In this document: piece by piece, positions 16,753 to 25,525 of the stretch
Layout of the letters: each line of letters opens with the position of its first letter
Numbering within the stretch: the first letter of the stretch is position 1
NCBI GenBank assembly: GCA_946625125.1
Contig: CAMOSU010000006.1
Span: forward strand, 1-49,678
Direction of reading: 5' to 3'
Source of the DNA: an uncultured Clostridia bacterium
GTDB taxonomy: Bacteria > Bacillota > Clostridia > Oscillospirales > Oscillospiraceae
DNA: 49,678 nucleotides
Position numbers and translations under genes: made by a program
Notes under the pieces: generated by a model
The model's database searches: none
The model's input: the letters and a program-made list of their open reading frames with translations, nothing else
What the model was told of the DNA's origin: nothing

Positions 16753-17460
16753 CTACCCCTTCTTTACCCGGGCTTTGATTCTTCGCAGCTCCGCCAGCAT
16801 CCGAAGGCTGTCCCGGAGCACGTTGACCTTGGATTCCCGGTGGTTGACAATCTTCACCGGCAGCTCCGCAATCCCAAAGCCCAGCTTCTGCGCCCAGAGG
16901 ATGGTTTCAAAGTCGAAGGCGAAGCCCTTGGTTTCGGTGCGGGAGAAGATGGCCTCCGCCGCGGGTCCCCGATAGGCCTTGCAGCCGCATTGGGAGTCGG
17001 AGAGCCGGAGGCCCCCCGCCACGTTCAGCACCTTGATATAGGTTCTGGAGGCCAGCTTTCGGATGGGAGTGTAGCCCGCGTAGCCCTCGGGGTGCAGAGG
17101 CCGGGAGCCGATGACCAGATCCGCCTCCGGCCTGGCGGCAAAGAGCTCCGCCGTCCGGCGGATCACGTCGGTGCCGTAGGCCACGTCCGCGTCCAGAAAC
17201 ATGCGGATGTCCCCGGCGGCGGCCAGCATGCCGGTTCTCACGGCGTTGCCCTTGCCCTGGTTGGGGGTGTAGCGGATCACCCGGACGCCCGGCAGGGCCA
17301 GAGCCTCCACCCGGGCGGCGCAGTCGTCGGAGGAGCCGTCGTCCACGAAGATCAGCTCATAGTCCGCAAAGCGGGCGGCGAGGGATTCCTGGTAGGTTTT
17401 TGCGGTGGCCTCGATAATGGGCGCCTCGTTGTACATGGGAACGATCAGGGAGAATTTCAT
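16753..17460 (-). CDS. GT2 glycosyltransferase (dolichyl-phosphate sugar transferase-like)
   Basis: SLIVPMYNEAPIIEAT..., FVDDGSSDD, GKGNAVRTGM, FLDADVAYGTDVI. Confidence 0.9.
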   Translation of the reverse strand: MKFSLIVPMYNEAPIIEATAKTYQESLAARFADYELIFVDDGSSDDCAARVEALALPGVRVIRYTPNQGKGNAVRTGMLAAAGDIRMFLDADVAYGTDVIRRTAELFAARPEADLVIGSRPLHPEGYAGYTPIRKLASRTYIKVLNVAGGLRLSDSQCGCKAYRGPAAEAIFSRTETKGFAFDFETILWAQKLGFGIAELPVKIVNHRESKVNVLRDSLRMLAELRRIKARVKKG

Positions 17461-17521
17461 GGCATTTCCAGCTTTCTAATAGTTTCGCGCGGACTGCGAG
17501 AGTCGGAATTTGTATCCTCGC

Positions 17522-17682
17522 AGTGTTGTGTTTCACTGAAACGTTGTCATTCTGAGGGCGGCGAAGCATTGCGCCCTTCCTGGGTGAATCCGTTATCCCT
17601 TTCGTCTGCCGCGAAGAAAGGGACGGATTTCTCGGTGGAAAGCTCCCGCGAAATGACAAGCTGAAAGCGAAACAGCGTACGA
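17522..17682. repeat. foldback (MITE/REP-like) element, copy A
   Basis: gttgtgtttcactgaaacgttgtcattctgag ... cgaaatgacaagctgaaagcgaaacagcgtac; inverted outer ends; homologous to 32008-32148. Confidence 0.75.
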
Positions 17683-17713
17683 CGGGCGCCTTGCCAAATC
17701 CCGATTTGTCGGA

Positions 17714-18646
17714 TCAGGCCTTGACTGGCTCCGCCTTCCGGTCCAGGGCGAAGCGCTTGTCGTCCTTGGGCAGATAGTCCACGGGGGTTTCCATGGGAAG
17801 CTCCAGCAGCTCGGGGTGGGCCAGCAGATGCTTGATGAGCTTCATGGACTTGGAATAATAATAACCGTCCGCCACCCGCTCGTCCAGGGTGAAGCCCAGA
17901 TTGATGACGGGCCGCACCTCAAAGCTGCCGTCGGCGTGGTACTCCGGGGCGTAATGCCGCTTTCCGATGACCACAAAGATGGTGCAGGTCCCCCAGTTGG
18001 ACAGGTGGTGGTAGCCGCAGCTCAGGTCAATGGAGCCCAGGTTGGTGAGGAAGCAGGAGGAATAGTTGGGGTCCTCCTTGATGAGATCGTAGGGGACCTT
18101 GCCCTTCCTGTCCAGCTTCAGCAGGATGGACATAATGGCGTTGAGAATGGGCCGGGGCAGCTTCACCAGCTTGTCCATGAAGCCGGTGGAGTTGTCCACC
18201 ACCCGCTCCTCCCGGATGGCGTGGATTTCGCTGACCAGGTCGTTGAAGAGGGTGTCGATGGTGGAGTCCGGCTGGAACTTCTTCATCACCAGACCCTCCT
18301 CGGAGCGGTCGGAGAACTGCTTCTTCATGGTGAAGGCCACGGAGGCGTATTTCCGCTGGTAGAGGCGGTTGCCCGCCACGAAGCGATTCATCTTGGGCCG
18401 CAGAATCAGGGTCTTGGCCACGGCGGCGCAGATGACGTGGAAGTATTTGTATTGGTCTCCCTCCCGGCCCTGGTTTTTCCGGGCCAGGTACTCCTCCACA
18501 GGCCTCAGGTCGATTTCCTCGTTGATGTAGGCCTCGTTGTCCGCCCGGTTGGGGTAGATGTAGGCCATGATCTGATTCATGGAGGGCTCGTCCCGGAGCC
18601 ACACCCCGTCAAAGCGGTCTCCCCGCTTGATTTTCTCTTTTGCCAT
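17714..18646 (-). CDS. 2-oxoacid dehydrogenase E2/CAT-fold acyltransferase-like protein
   Basis: E2 catalytic-domain-like (PNYSSCFLTNLGSIDLSCGYHHL...FVVIGKR...INLGFTLDERVADGYYYSKSMKLI); no lipoyl domain in the ORF. Confidence 0.75.
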   Translation of the reverse strand: MAKEKIKRGDRFDGVWLRDEPSMNQIMAYIYPNRADNEAYINEEIDLRPVEEYLARKNQGREGDQYKYFHVICAAVAKTLILRPKMNRFVAGNRLYQRKYASVAFTMKKQFSDRSEEGLVMKKFQPDSTIDTLFNDLVSEIHAIREERVVDNSTGFMDKLVKLPRPILNAIMSILLKLDRKGKVPYDLIKEDPNYSSCFLTNLGSIDLSCGYHHLSNWGTCTIFVVIGKRHYAPEYHADGSFEVRPVINLGFTLDERVADGYYYSKSMKLIKHLLAHPELLELPMETPVDYLPKDDKRFALDRKAEPVKA

Positions 18647-18756
18647 ACGTTTACACTTCTCTCTGTTCCATATTGTAGGGGGCGGCGCCTTCGACGCCCC
18701 GATGCTGACTGCCGCGGGGAGGGGCGGGCTGTTCAGGGCGCCGGTCCCTGCGGGCG

Positions 18757-19509
18757 TTATGCCAGCAGCATCATAATCAATCCCACCAAAGGCAGGTGCA
18801 GGATAAAAATATACAGGGAATTTCGGCCGCACCAGCGGAGAAAGCGGAGAACCGGGGTCTCCGGGTTCACGCCGGGCAGGCGGGTCTTTTTTTGGGCGTA
18901 GAGACTCCTGCCCAGGACGATTCCCAGGCAGAACCAGCCCAGATGGGGAGCCAGGGGGAAGTAGTCTCCGGAGCTGAAGCCCGGGTAACGCAGCCCCAGG
19001 GGGAAGAGGAACCGGGACTCCACCAGAATCTGCTCCAGCTCCAGCCAGTAGCCCAAAAGCACCAGGCCCAGACCCAGAATCAGCAGGGCCGGGGTGGGGA
19101 GCTTTTTCAGCAGGGGATAGAGCAACATGGCAATGCCCAGCAGATGCAGCACCCCGAAGCGGATGATCATACCGGAGTCCAGCCAGCCCAGGGCGGAGCC
19201 GGCCAGGGAGCCCAGGGTCAGCACCATGCCTCCGGCAAGGACCAGCAGGCCCCGCCGGAAGCTCCGGCGGCCCAGGGTGGCGGAGAGACCGGAGAGCAGC
19301 ACAAAGAGCAGGCCGCCGTACTGCATCACAAAGGCCACCTCCGGGGGCAGGCGGAAGCGCCGCAGAACATAGGACAGGTAAAACAGGCTGTGGGAGGCGA
19401 TGACGCAGAGGATCAGAAAGCCCCGAAGAGCGTCAATCTCCCAGATCCGTTCCCTTCTCCCCGGGACGGATTCGGAGTCCCCCGAAGTATTACGCGGTTC
19501 GTGTTTCAT
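18757..19509 (-). CDS. DUF1624 / heparan-alpha-glucosaminide N-acetyltransferase-like membrane protein
   Basis: RIWEIDALRGFLILCVIASHSLFYL N-terminus, multiple TM segments; start trimmed to the ATG at 19509. Confidence 0.75.
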   Translation of the reverse strand: MKHEPRNTSGDSESVPGRRERIWEIDALRGFLILCVIASHSLFYLSYVLRRFRLPPEVAFVMQYGGLLFVLLSGLSATLGRRSFRRGLLVLAGGMVLTLGSLAGSALGWLDSGMIIRFGVLHLLGIAMLLYPLLKKLPTPALLILGLGLVLLGYWLELEQILVESRFLFPLGLRYPGFSSGDYFPLAPHLGWFCLGIVLGRSLYAQKKTRLPGVNPETPVLRFLRWCGRNSLYIFILHLPLVGLIMMLLA

Positions 19510-19516
19510 GCTTTGT

Positions 19517-21241
19517 TCAGGCCTCGGCCTGGGCGTTGGCTTCCTCCTCCAGCACCCGATAGGCCACCTTGCCCACCAGGGTCTTGGGAAGCTCCTCCCG
19601 GAACTCGATTTCATAGGGCATGGCGTACTTGGCGATGTTCTTGCGGCAGTGGGCCATGAGCTCCTCCCGAATCTCGTCGGAGGGCTTGTATTCCGGCCGC
19701 AGCACCACAAAGGCCTTGACCTTCTGCATCTTGTACTTGTCCTTCACCCCCACCACGCAGGAGTACAGGACCTTCTCGTGGCCGTCGATGATGTTCTCAA
19801 GCTGGCTGGGATAGACGTTGTAGCCGGAGGTGATGATCATGCGCTTGATCCTCTGCCGGAAGTAGACGAAGCCGTCGCTGTCCATGGTACCCAGGTCTCC
19901 GGTGTGGAGCCAGATCCGCCCGTCCGCGTGACGGCGGAGGGTCTGGGCGGTCTCCTCGGGGTTGTCGATGTAGCACATCATCACAGAGGGGCCGGAAATG
20001 CAGATCTCTCCCTCAATGTTGGGCTCCACCTCCTCTTCGGTGCCGGGGCTGACGATTTTATAGTAGGTGTCCGGGAAGGGAATGCCGATGGAGCCGGAGC
20101 GGGCGTAATCCCGGGGGGTCAGACAGGAGGCGGTGACGCATTCCGTGGTGCCGTAGCCCTCCCGGATCTGGATGGAGGCCTTGTGGGCCTTCAGGAAATC
20201 GTCCACCTTCCGCTTCAGCTCCACGGAGAGGGAGTCTCCTCCGGAGAACATGCCGTCCAGGAAGCTCAGGTCCGCTCCCTCCAGCAGATCCGTCCGCAGC
20301 AGGGCCTCAAAGAGGGTAGGGACCCCGGGGATCAGATTGGGCTTTTTCTTCACCAGAAGCTGAGCGTAGGTCTTTACGTTGAACTGAGGCACCAGAATGC
20401 AGCGGGCGCCTCCCACCAAGGCGGTGTGGATGCCGATGCCCAGACCGAAGCCGTGGAATACGGGCATGACGGAGAGCATCTTTTTCCCCACGATGCTGGG
20501 CAGGCCGGAGGCGGCGATGGTTTGCAGGGCGGTGGCGTTGAAGTTGTCCGAGGACAGGAGAATGCCCTTGGTGGTGCCGGTGGTGCCGCCGGAGTAGAGA
20601 ATGGAGGCCCCCTCCCGGCTGAGAATCACGTCCTCATCGGGAAGCTCCTTCACCTGCGCCCCGGCCCGCAGGAAGTCCTTCCAGAGGATGTAATCCCCGT
20701 CCTTGGGGAGCTTGGGAATCTTCCGGGCGGCCTTGGTCATGGGATAGAGCAGATTCAGGGGAGCGGGCAGCTCGTCCTTGATGAAGGCAATCAGCACCTT
20801 CACCGGCTGCTCCAGCTTTTGACGAATCTCCTCCAGCTTGGGATAGAACTGGTCCAGGGTCAGAATGGCCTTGGAGTGGGAGAAGTTCAGGTAGAAGGCA
20901 ATCTCTGCCGGGGCGGACAGGGGGTGGATCATGTTGGACACGGCCCCGATGCGGTTCAGAGCGTAGAAGGTGTCCAGGGCCTGGGGGCAGTTGGGCATGC
21001 AGATGGTCACCCGGTCCCCCTTGCCGATGCCCAGGGCCAGCAGCGCCCGGGCGGTGCGGTCAATGCGCTGCATGAACTGGGCGTAGCTGGTGGGCTTGTT
21101 CATAAACTCATAGGCCACCAGGCCGGGATGCTCCCGGGCGGTGCGCCGGACGATTTGATAGATGGTCAGCCTGGGATACTCCAGGTGCTTCGGCATATTG
21201 CCGTAGAAATTCAGCCAGGGGGCCTGTGCGGAAATACCCAT
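19517..21241 (-). CDS. AMP-dependent acyl-CoA/acid-thiol ligase
   Basis: ILYSGGTTGTTKGILLS P-loop, YGTTECV, LHTGDLGTMDSDGFVYFRQRIKRMIITSGYNVYPSQLE, C-terminal K motif (PKTLVGKVAYR). Confidence 0.92.
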   Translation of the reverse strand: MGISAQAPWLNFYGNMPKHLEYPRLTIYQIVRRTAREHPGLVAYEFMNKPTSYAQFMQRIDRTARALLALGIGKGDRVTICMPNCPQALDTFYALNRIGAVSNMIHPLSAPAEIAFYLNFSHSKAILTLDQFYPKLEEIRQKLEQPVKVLIAFIKDELPAPLNLLYPMTKAARKIPKLPKDGDYILWKDFLRAGAQVKELPDEDVILSREGASILYSGGTTGTTKGILLSSDNFNATALQTIAASGLPSIVGKKMLSVMPVFHGFGLGIGIHTALVGGARCILVPQFNVKTYAQLLVKKKPNLIPGVPTLFEALLRTDLLEGADLSFLDGMFSGGDSLSVELKRKVDDFLKAHKASIQIREGYGTTECVTASCLTPRDYARSGSIGIPFPDTYYKIVSPGTEEEVEPNIEGEICISGPSVMMCYIDNPEETAQTLRRHADGRIWLHTGDLGTMDSDGFVYFRQRIKRMIITSGYNVYPSQLENIIDGHEKVLYSCVVGVKDKYKMQKVKAFVVLRPEYKPSDEIREELMAHCRKNIAKYAMPYEIEFREELPKTLVGKVAYRVLEEEANAQAEA

Positions 21242-21349
21242 GTCAGTTTCCTCTCACTTTTCTCATTTCTGTGCCGGGGCAATACGATGCTATTATATAG
21301 GACAAGCCGGAAAATTGCAAGCATTTTATATGCCGGAGTCCCAGGACCG

Positions 21350-21430
21350 CAGGGACGGCGCCGCTCTGTATCAGTTCCGGCGGCCAAATCGGAGATTTGG
21401 GCCGTCACTGATCTGCCGCCCGCCGTTCCC
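21350..21430. repeat. dispersed repeat copy 2 (partner of 9-90)
   Basis: See 9-90. Confidence 0.8.
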
Positions 21431-21499
21431 GCATGGAGCAAAGGAATCAGCAACAAGGAATATGGAATAATTGCGGTGTTTTCAAATTGCCATGGAAAT

Positions 21500-22260
21500 G
21501 GGGAACGGATTCTTCGCTGCGCTCAGAATGACAAAAACGGCACGTTTCCGCCGTAGGGGCGCACAGTGTGCGCCCGCTGCTTCCCGGCTGCGCCCGGTAT
21601 GGACCAAGGAACGGATTCTTCGCTGCGCTCAGAATGACAAAAAACGGCACGTTTCCGCCGTAGGGGCGCACAGTGTGCGCCCGCTGCTATGGACCGAGGA
21701 ACGGATTCTTCGCTGCGCTCAGAATGACAAAAAACGGCACGTTTCCGCCGTAGGGGCGCACAGTGTGCGCCCGCTGCTATGGACCGAGGAACGGATTCTT
21801 CGCCGCCCTCAGAATGACAAAAACGGCACGTTTCCGCCGTAGAGGCGCACAGTGTGCGCCCGGTGCTTTCCGGCTGCGCCCGGTGCTATGGACCGAGGAA
21901 CGGATTCTTCGCTGCGCTCAGAATGACAAAAAACGGCACGTTTCCGCCGTAGGGGCGCACAGTGTGCGCCCGCTGCTTCCCGGCTGCGCCCGGTATGGAC
22001 CAAGGAACGGATTCTTCGCTGCGCTCAGAATGACAAAAAACGGCACGTTTCCGCCGTAGGGGCGCACAGTGTGCGCCCGCTGCTTCCCGGCTGCGCCCGG
22101 TGCTGTGGACCGAGGAACGGATTCTTCGCTGCGCTCAGAATGACAAAAACGGCACGTTTCCGCCGCAGGGGCGCACAGTGTGCGCCCGGTGCTATGGACC
22201 GAGGAACGGATTCACCCATGAAGGGCGCAATGCTTCGCTGCGCTCAGAATGACAAAAACG
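21500..22260. repeat. tandem array of about 8 units of ~90 or ~108 bp
   Basis: CGGATTC(TTCGCTGCGCTCAGAATGACAAAAACGG) starts at 21506, 21612, 21702, 21792, 21901, 22008, 22118 and 22207; most units carry the near-palindrome GGGCGCACA-G-TGTGCGCCC. Confidence 0.92.
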
Positions 22261-22286
22261 CTACGTTTCCGCCGCGGGGGCGGCCT

Positions 22287-22315
22287 GCATGATTTTTCCA
22301 GCCCGGGGCATAATA
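22287..22315 (+). promoter_or_regulatory. candidate sigmaF/sigmaG-type promoter
   Basis: GCATG-N17-CATAATA, 29 nt upstream of the sigG start codon. Confidence 0.7.
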
Positions 22316-22344
22316 GGGGGGAAATCACGAAAACGGAGGCTGTT

Positions 22345-23121
22345 ATGCAGGGCAAGGTAGAAATCTGTGGAGTGAATACGGCAAAGCTGGGGACCCTGAA
22401 GCCCGGGGAGACGGAGGCCCTGCTGCGAAAGAGCCGGGCCGGGGACCGGGCGGCCCGGCAGAAGCTCATCGAGGGAAATCTGCGCCTGGTGCTCATGGTG
22501 ATCCAGCGCTTCCTGGGCCGGGGGGAGAACCCGGACGATCTCTTTCAGGTGGGCTGCGTGGGGCTTTTGAAGGCCATCAACAACTTCGACCCCGACCTGG
22601 ACGTGCGCTTTTCCACCTACGGCGTGCCGATGATTTGCGGGGAGATACGCCGCTATCTCCGGGACAATACCGCCATTCGGGTGAGCCGCTCCCTGCGGGA
22701 CACGGCCTACCGGGTGCTCCAGTGCAAGGAGCGGCTGCTGGCGGAGCGGGGGCGGGAGCCCAGTCTGGAGGAGCTGGCTCAGACCATGGGCCTGCCCCTG
22801 TCCGGGGTGGCGGAGGCCATGGACGCCATTTCCGCCCCGGTGTCCCTCTATGATCCCGTCCACAGCGACAGCGGAGACCCCCTGCTGGTGATGGACCAGA
22901 TCAGCGACCCCAAGAGCACCGACGAGCGCTGGCTGGAGGAGCTGGCCCTGAAGGACGCCATGGCAGAGCTGGGAGAACGGGAAAAGCGGATTCTCAGCCT
23001 GCGCTACTACGACGGCAAGACCCAGGTGGAGGTGGCTCAGACCATCGGCATCTCCCAGGCCCAGGTCTCCCGGCTGGAAAAGGGGGCTCTGAAGCGCTTG
23101 AAAAAGGCCATCGTCTCCTGA
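22345..23121 (+). CDS. sigG: RNA polymerase sporulation sigma factor SigG
   Basis: N-terminus MQGKVEICGVNTAKL, characteristic of SigG; region 2/3/4 sigma70 architecture. Confidence 0.92.
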   Translation: MQGKVEICGVNTAKLGTLKPGETEALLRKSRAGDRAARQKLIEGNLRLVLMVIQRFLGRGENPDDLFQVGCVGLLKAINNFDPDLDVRFSTYGVPMICGEIRRYLRDNTAIRVSRSLRDTAYRVLQCKERLLAERGREPSLEELAQTMGLPLSGVAEAMDAISAPVSLYDPVHSDSGDPLLVMDQISDPKSTDERWLEELALKDAMAELGEREKRILSLRYYDGKTQVEVAQTIGISQAQVSRLEKGALKRLKKAIVS

Positions 23122-23347
23122 GCCGCCCGGAGGAGCGCGGCGCGGAACCCTTCCTTGCGCGGGGACGGGCGCGGCTCCTCCGCCATCCCCGGCCCGCGAA
23201 TCGGACAAACGGACAAGCGATGCTTGTCCCCGCGTCTGAAAAAACGGAACAGCGCGCCGCGGACGGATGGGCGCGGGGCGGAAAACGGGATTGCAAAATC
23301 GGGACTTCTCTGATATAATGAGAAAAACTGTCGAAGGAGGTCCTGCC

Positions 23348-25099
23348 ATGAGACCGTCCCGTAAGATTTTTCGTACCCTGCTGTGTCTGACTCTGGTGCT
23401 TCTGCTGCTCCAGGGCTGCGGCCTTGTGATGCCCCAGCTTCCCAACCTGCCCACCGGGGAGGCGCCTCAGACGGAGCCCACCGGCCAGGGGGACTACACC
23501 GGGGACATGCCCCGCTTTTCCCAGATCTACTATGAGCGCCCGGATCTGGAGGGGATCAGCGACGCCTTTGAAAAGCTGATCGCGGACCTGGAGGCGGACA
23601 ATCTCACCGCGGAGCAGGGAGTGTCCCGGCTGGAGGAGGTCTATGACCTTTACAACCTGTTCTACACCATGGACGAGGTGGCCCAGATTCGCTACTACCA
23701 CGACGTCACAGGCACCCGTTACGCCGACGAGAGCGATTGGTTCCTGGAAAATGAGCCGGTGATGGACCAGCTCTTTGAGGAGCTCTGCTACGCCTCCGCC
23801 AACTGCGCCATAGGTCAGGAGCTGGACGAGAGCTTCTGGGGCGGCTGGACCGTGGAGGCCTACCGGGGCCGGGAGCCGGAAACCCTGGACCGGGCGTATC
23901 TGGAGCTGGCCCAGAGGGAGAACGCCATCCTCACGGAATACCGCCGGGTCACGGCGGAGGCCTCCGTGGAATGGAAGGGAGAGGAGCGCTCCTTCCTGGA
24001 GCTGCAGCAGGACGCCTCCATCAGCCTGGAGGAGTGGAACCAGATCCGGGACCTGTACTATGACGAATACGCCCCCATCCTGGGGGAGATCTACCTCCGT
24101 CTGGTGGAGGTCCGGCAGGAGCTGGCGGAGTACATGGGACTGGAAAGCTACGAGGACTACGTGTACTACGCCGTCTACCAGCGGGACTATTCCCCCCAGG
24201 AGGCGGAGCAGATGCTGGAGCAGATCAGGCAGGAGCTGGCCCCGCTGTACAAGGAGCTCTCCCTGAATCGCCGCTGGGACGCTTTGCGCTACACCGAGCT
24301 CAACGAGTCGGAGAATCTGGACGCCATCTTCACCGCCGCCCGGAAGATGGGCGGCACCGTCCGCAACGCCTTCCGGGATATGGAGCGCTACGAGCTCTAC
24401 GACATCGACATCTCCGATAAGAAGGCGGATCTGTCCTACCAGTGCTACCTCTATACCTATGACAATCCCTTTGTATTTGTGAAAACCGAGGGCTACAGCG
24501 ACGACATCCTCAGCTTTGGCCATGAGTTCGGACATTTTGTGGACGCCTGGTACAACCGGGACGCCACCGACTCCCACGATCTGAGCGAGGTGTTCTCCCA
24601 GGGCATGGAGTATCTGCTGCTGTCCTATGTGCCGGAGGACTACCGGGAGGAGCTCACCACCTACAAGCTCCTGGATACCGTGGATACCTTCACCCAGCAG
24701 GGGAGCTACGCGGCCTTTGAGCACGAGGTCTATTCCAAGCCCGCCTCGGAGTGGAGCCCGGAGGCCCTCAACGAGCTGTCTTTGAAGCTTTCCAAGGACT
24801 TCGGCTACTACGAGCCGGGGGACGACAATTTCTACGCCAAGAGCTGGGTGGACATCAATCACCTGTTTGAGTCGCCCTTCTATGTGGTGAGCTACTGTGC
24901 CTCCAACGATCCCGCCTTCCAGATCTACGCCCTGGAATGCCGGGAGCCGGGAGCGGGCCTGGAGGTCTGGAACCGGATGCTGCCCCGGGACTACGACGGC
25001 TTTTTGGATACCGTCATGGAGCAGGGAGGTCTGGAGGATCCCTTCGCTCCGGACCGTATGGCCCGGATTGCCGCCCTGCTCCGGGAGAAGCTGAACTGA
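23348..25099 (+). CDS. M3-family oligoendopeptidase-like lipoprotein
   Basis: Lipobox LLQGC; zinc motif FGHEFGHFVDAW; M3 fold-like sequence. Confidence 0.85.
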   Translation: MRPSRKIFRTLLCLTLVLLLLQGCGLVMPQLPNLPTGEAPQTEPTGQGDYTGDMPRFSQIYYERPDLEGISDAFEKLIADLEADNLTAEQGVSRLEEVYDLYNLFYTMDEVAQIRYYHDVTGTRYADESDWFLENEPVMDQLFEELCYASANCAIGQELDESFWGGWTVEAYRGREPETLDRAYLELAQRENAILTEYRRVTAEASVEWKGEERSFLELQQDASISLEEWNQIRDLYYDEYAPILGEIYLRLVEVRQELAEYMGLESYEDYVYYAVYQRDYSPQEAEQMLEQIRQELAPLYKELSLNRRWDALRYTELNESENLDAIFTAARKMGGTVRNAFRDMERYELYDIDISDKKADLSYQCYLYTYDNPFVFVKTEGYSDDILSFGHEFGHFVDAWYNRDATDSHDLSEVFSQGMEYLLLSYVPEDYREELTTYKLLDTVDTFTQQGSYAAFEHEVYSKPASEWSPEALNELSLKLSKDFGYYEPGDDNFYAKSWVDINHLFESPFYVVSYCASNDPAFQIYALECREPGAGLEVWNRMLPRDYDGFLDTVMEQGGLEDPFAPDRMARIAALLREKLN

Positions 25100-25164
25100 T
25101 TTGATACATGGATTCGCGGCAGCCGGGCAGACTGCCCGGTCCGGCGACGGACCCCGATCAAAAA

Positions 25165-25199
25165 CCCCGGGCCGGAAGCGCTGTGCTTCCGGCCCGGGG
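25165..25199. terminator. intrinsic terminator-like hairpin
   Basis: CCCCGGGCCGGAAGC-gctgt-GCTTCCGGCCCGGGG. Confidence 0.85.
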
Positions 25200-25214
25200 C
25201 GCTGTCTTACAGTC

Positions 25215-25472
25215 TTACAGGGGCTCGTCCATGAGACTTTCAAACTCGGCGGCCACCTTTTCAAAGGTTTCCTCGTCGATGTCCAGCAGCTCAAAGTCGT
25301 CTCCCACGGGCTTGTAGCCGTAGAGATATACGTCCTCGCTGCCGTCCAGGGCCTCCAGAGCGATATAGTCCTGGCCCTCCACGTCGAAGATCCCCATGAT
25401 CCCGCAGTCAAAGCCCTGGTTGTCGTCAAACTCCAGATGGATGATCTGGTCCTCGCTGTAGTTTCCGGTCAT
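25215..25472 (-). CDS. DUF1292 domain protein
   Basis: 85-aa acidic ORF: IIHLEFDD...GIFDVEGQDYIALEALDGSEDVYLYGYKPVGDDFELLDIDEETFEKVAAEFESLM. Confidence 0.8.
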   Translation of the reverse strand: MTGNYSEDQIIHLEFDDNQGFDCGIMGIFDVEGQDYIALEALDGSEDVYLYGYKPVGDDFELLDIDEETFEKVAAEFESLMDEPL

Positions 25473-25525
25473 CTTGTTTTCCTCCTTTTTATCCCCGGGG
25501 ACGGCGCGGAGCCGTCCCGCGATTT

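Noticed and set aside
21500-22260. CRISPR array or tandem coding repeats (ORFs 21471-21842, 21763-22059)
   Set aside because: Units of 90/108 bp are repeated throughout without unique spacers; the ORFs simply read through the repeats and change frame.
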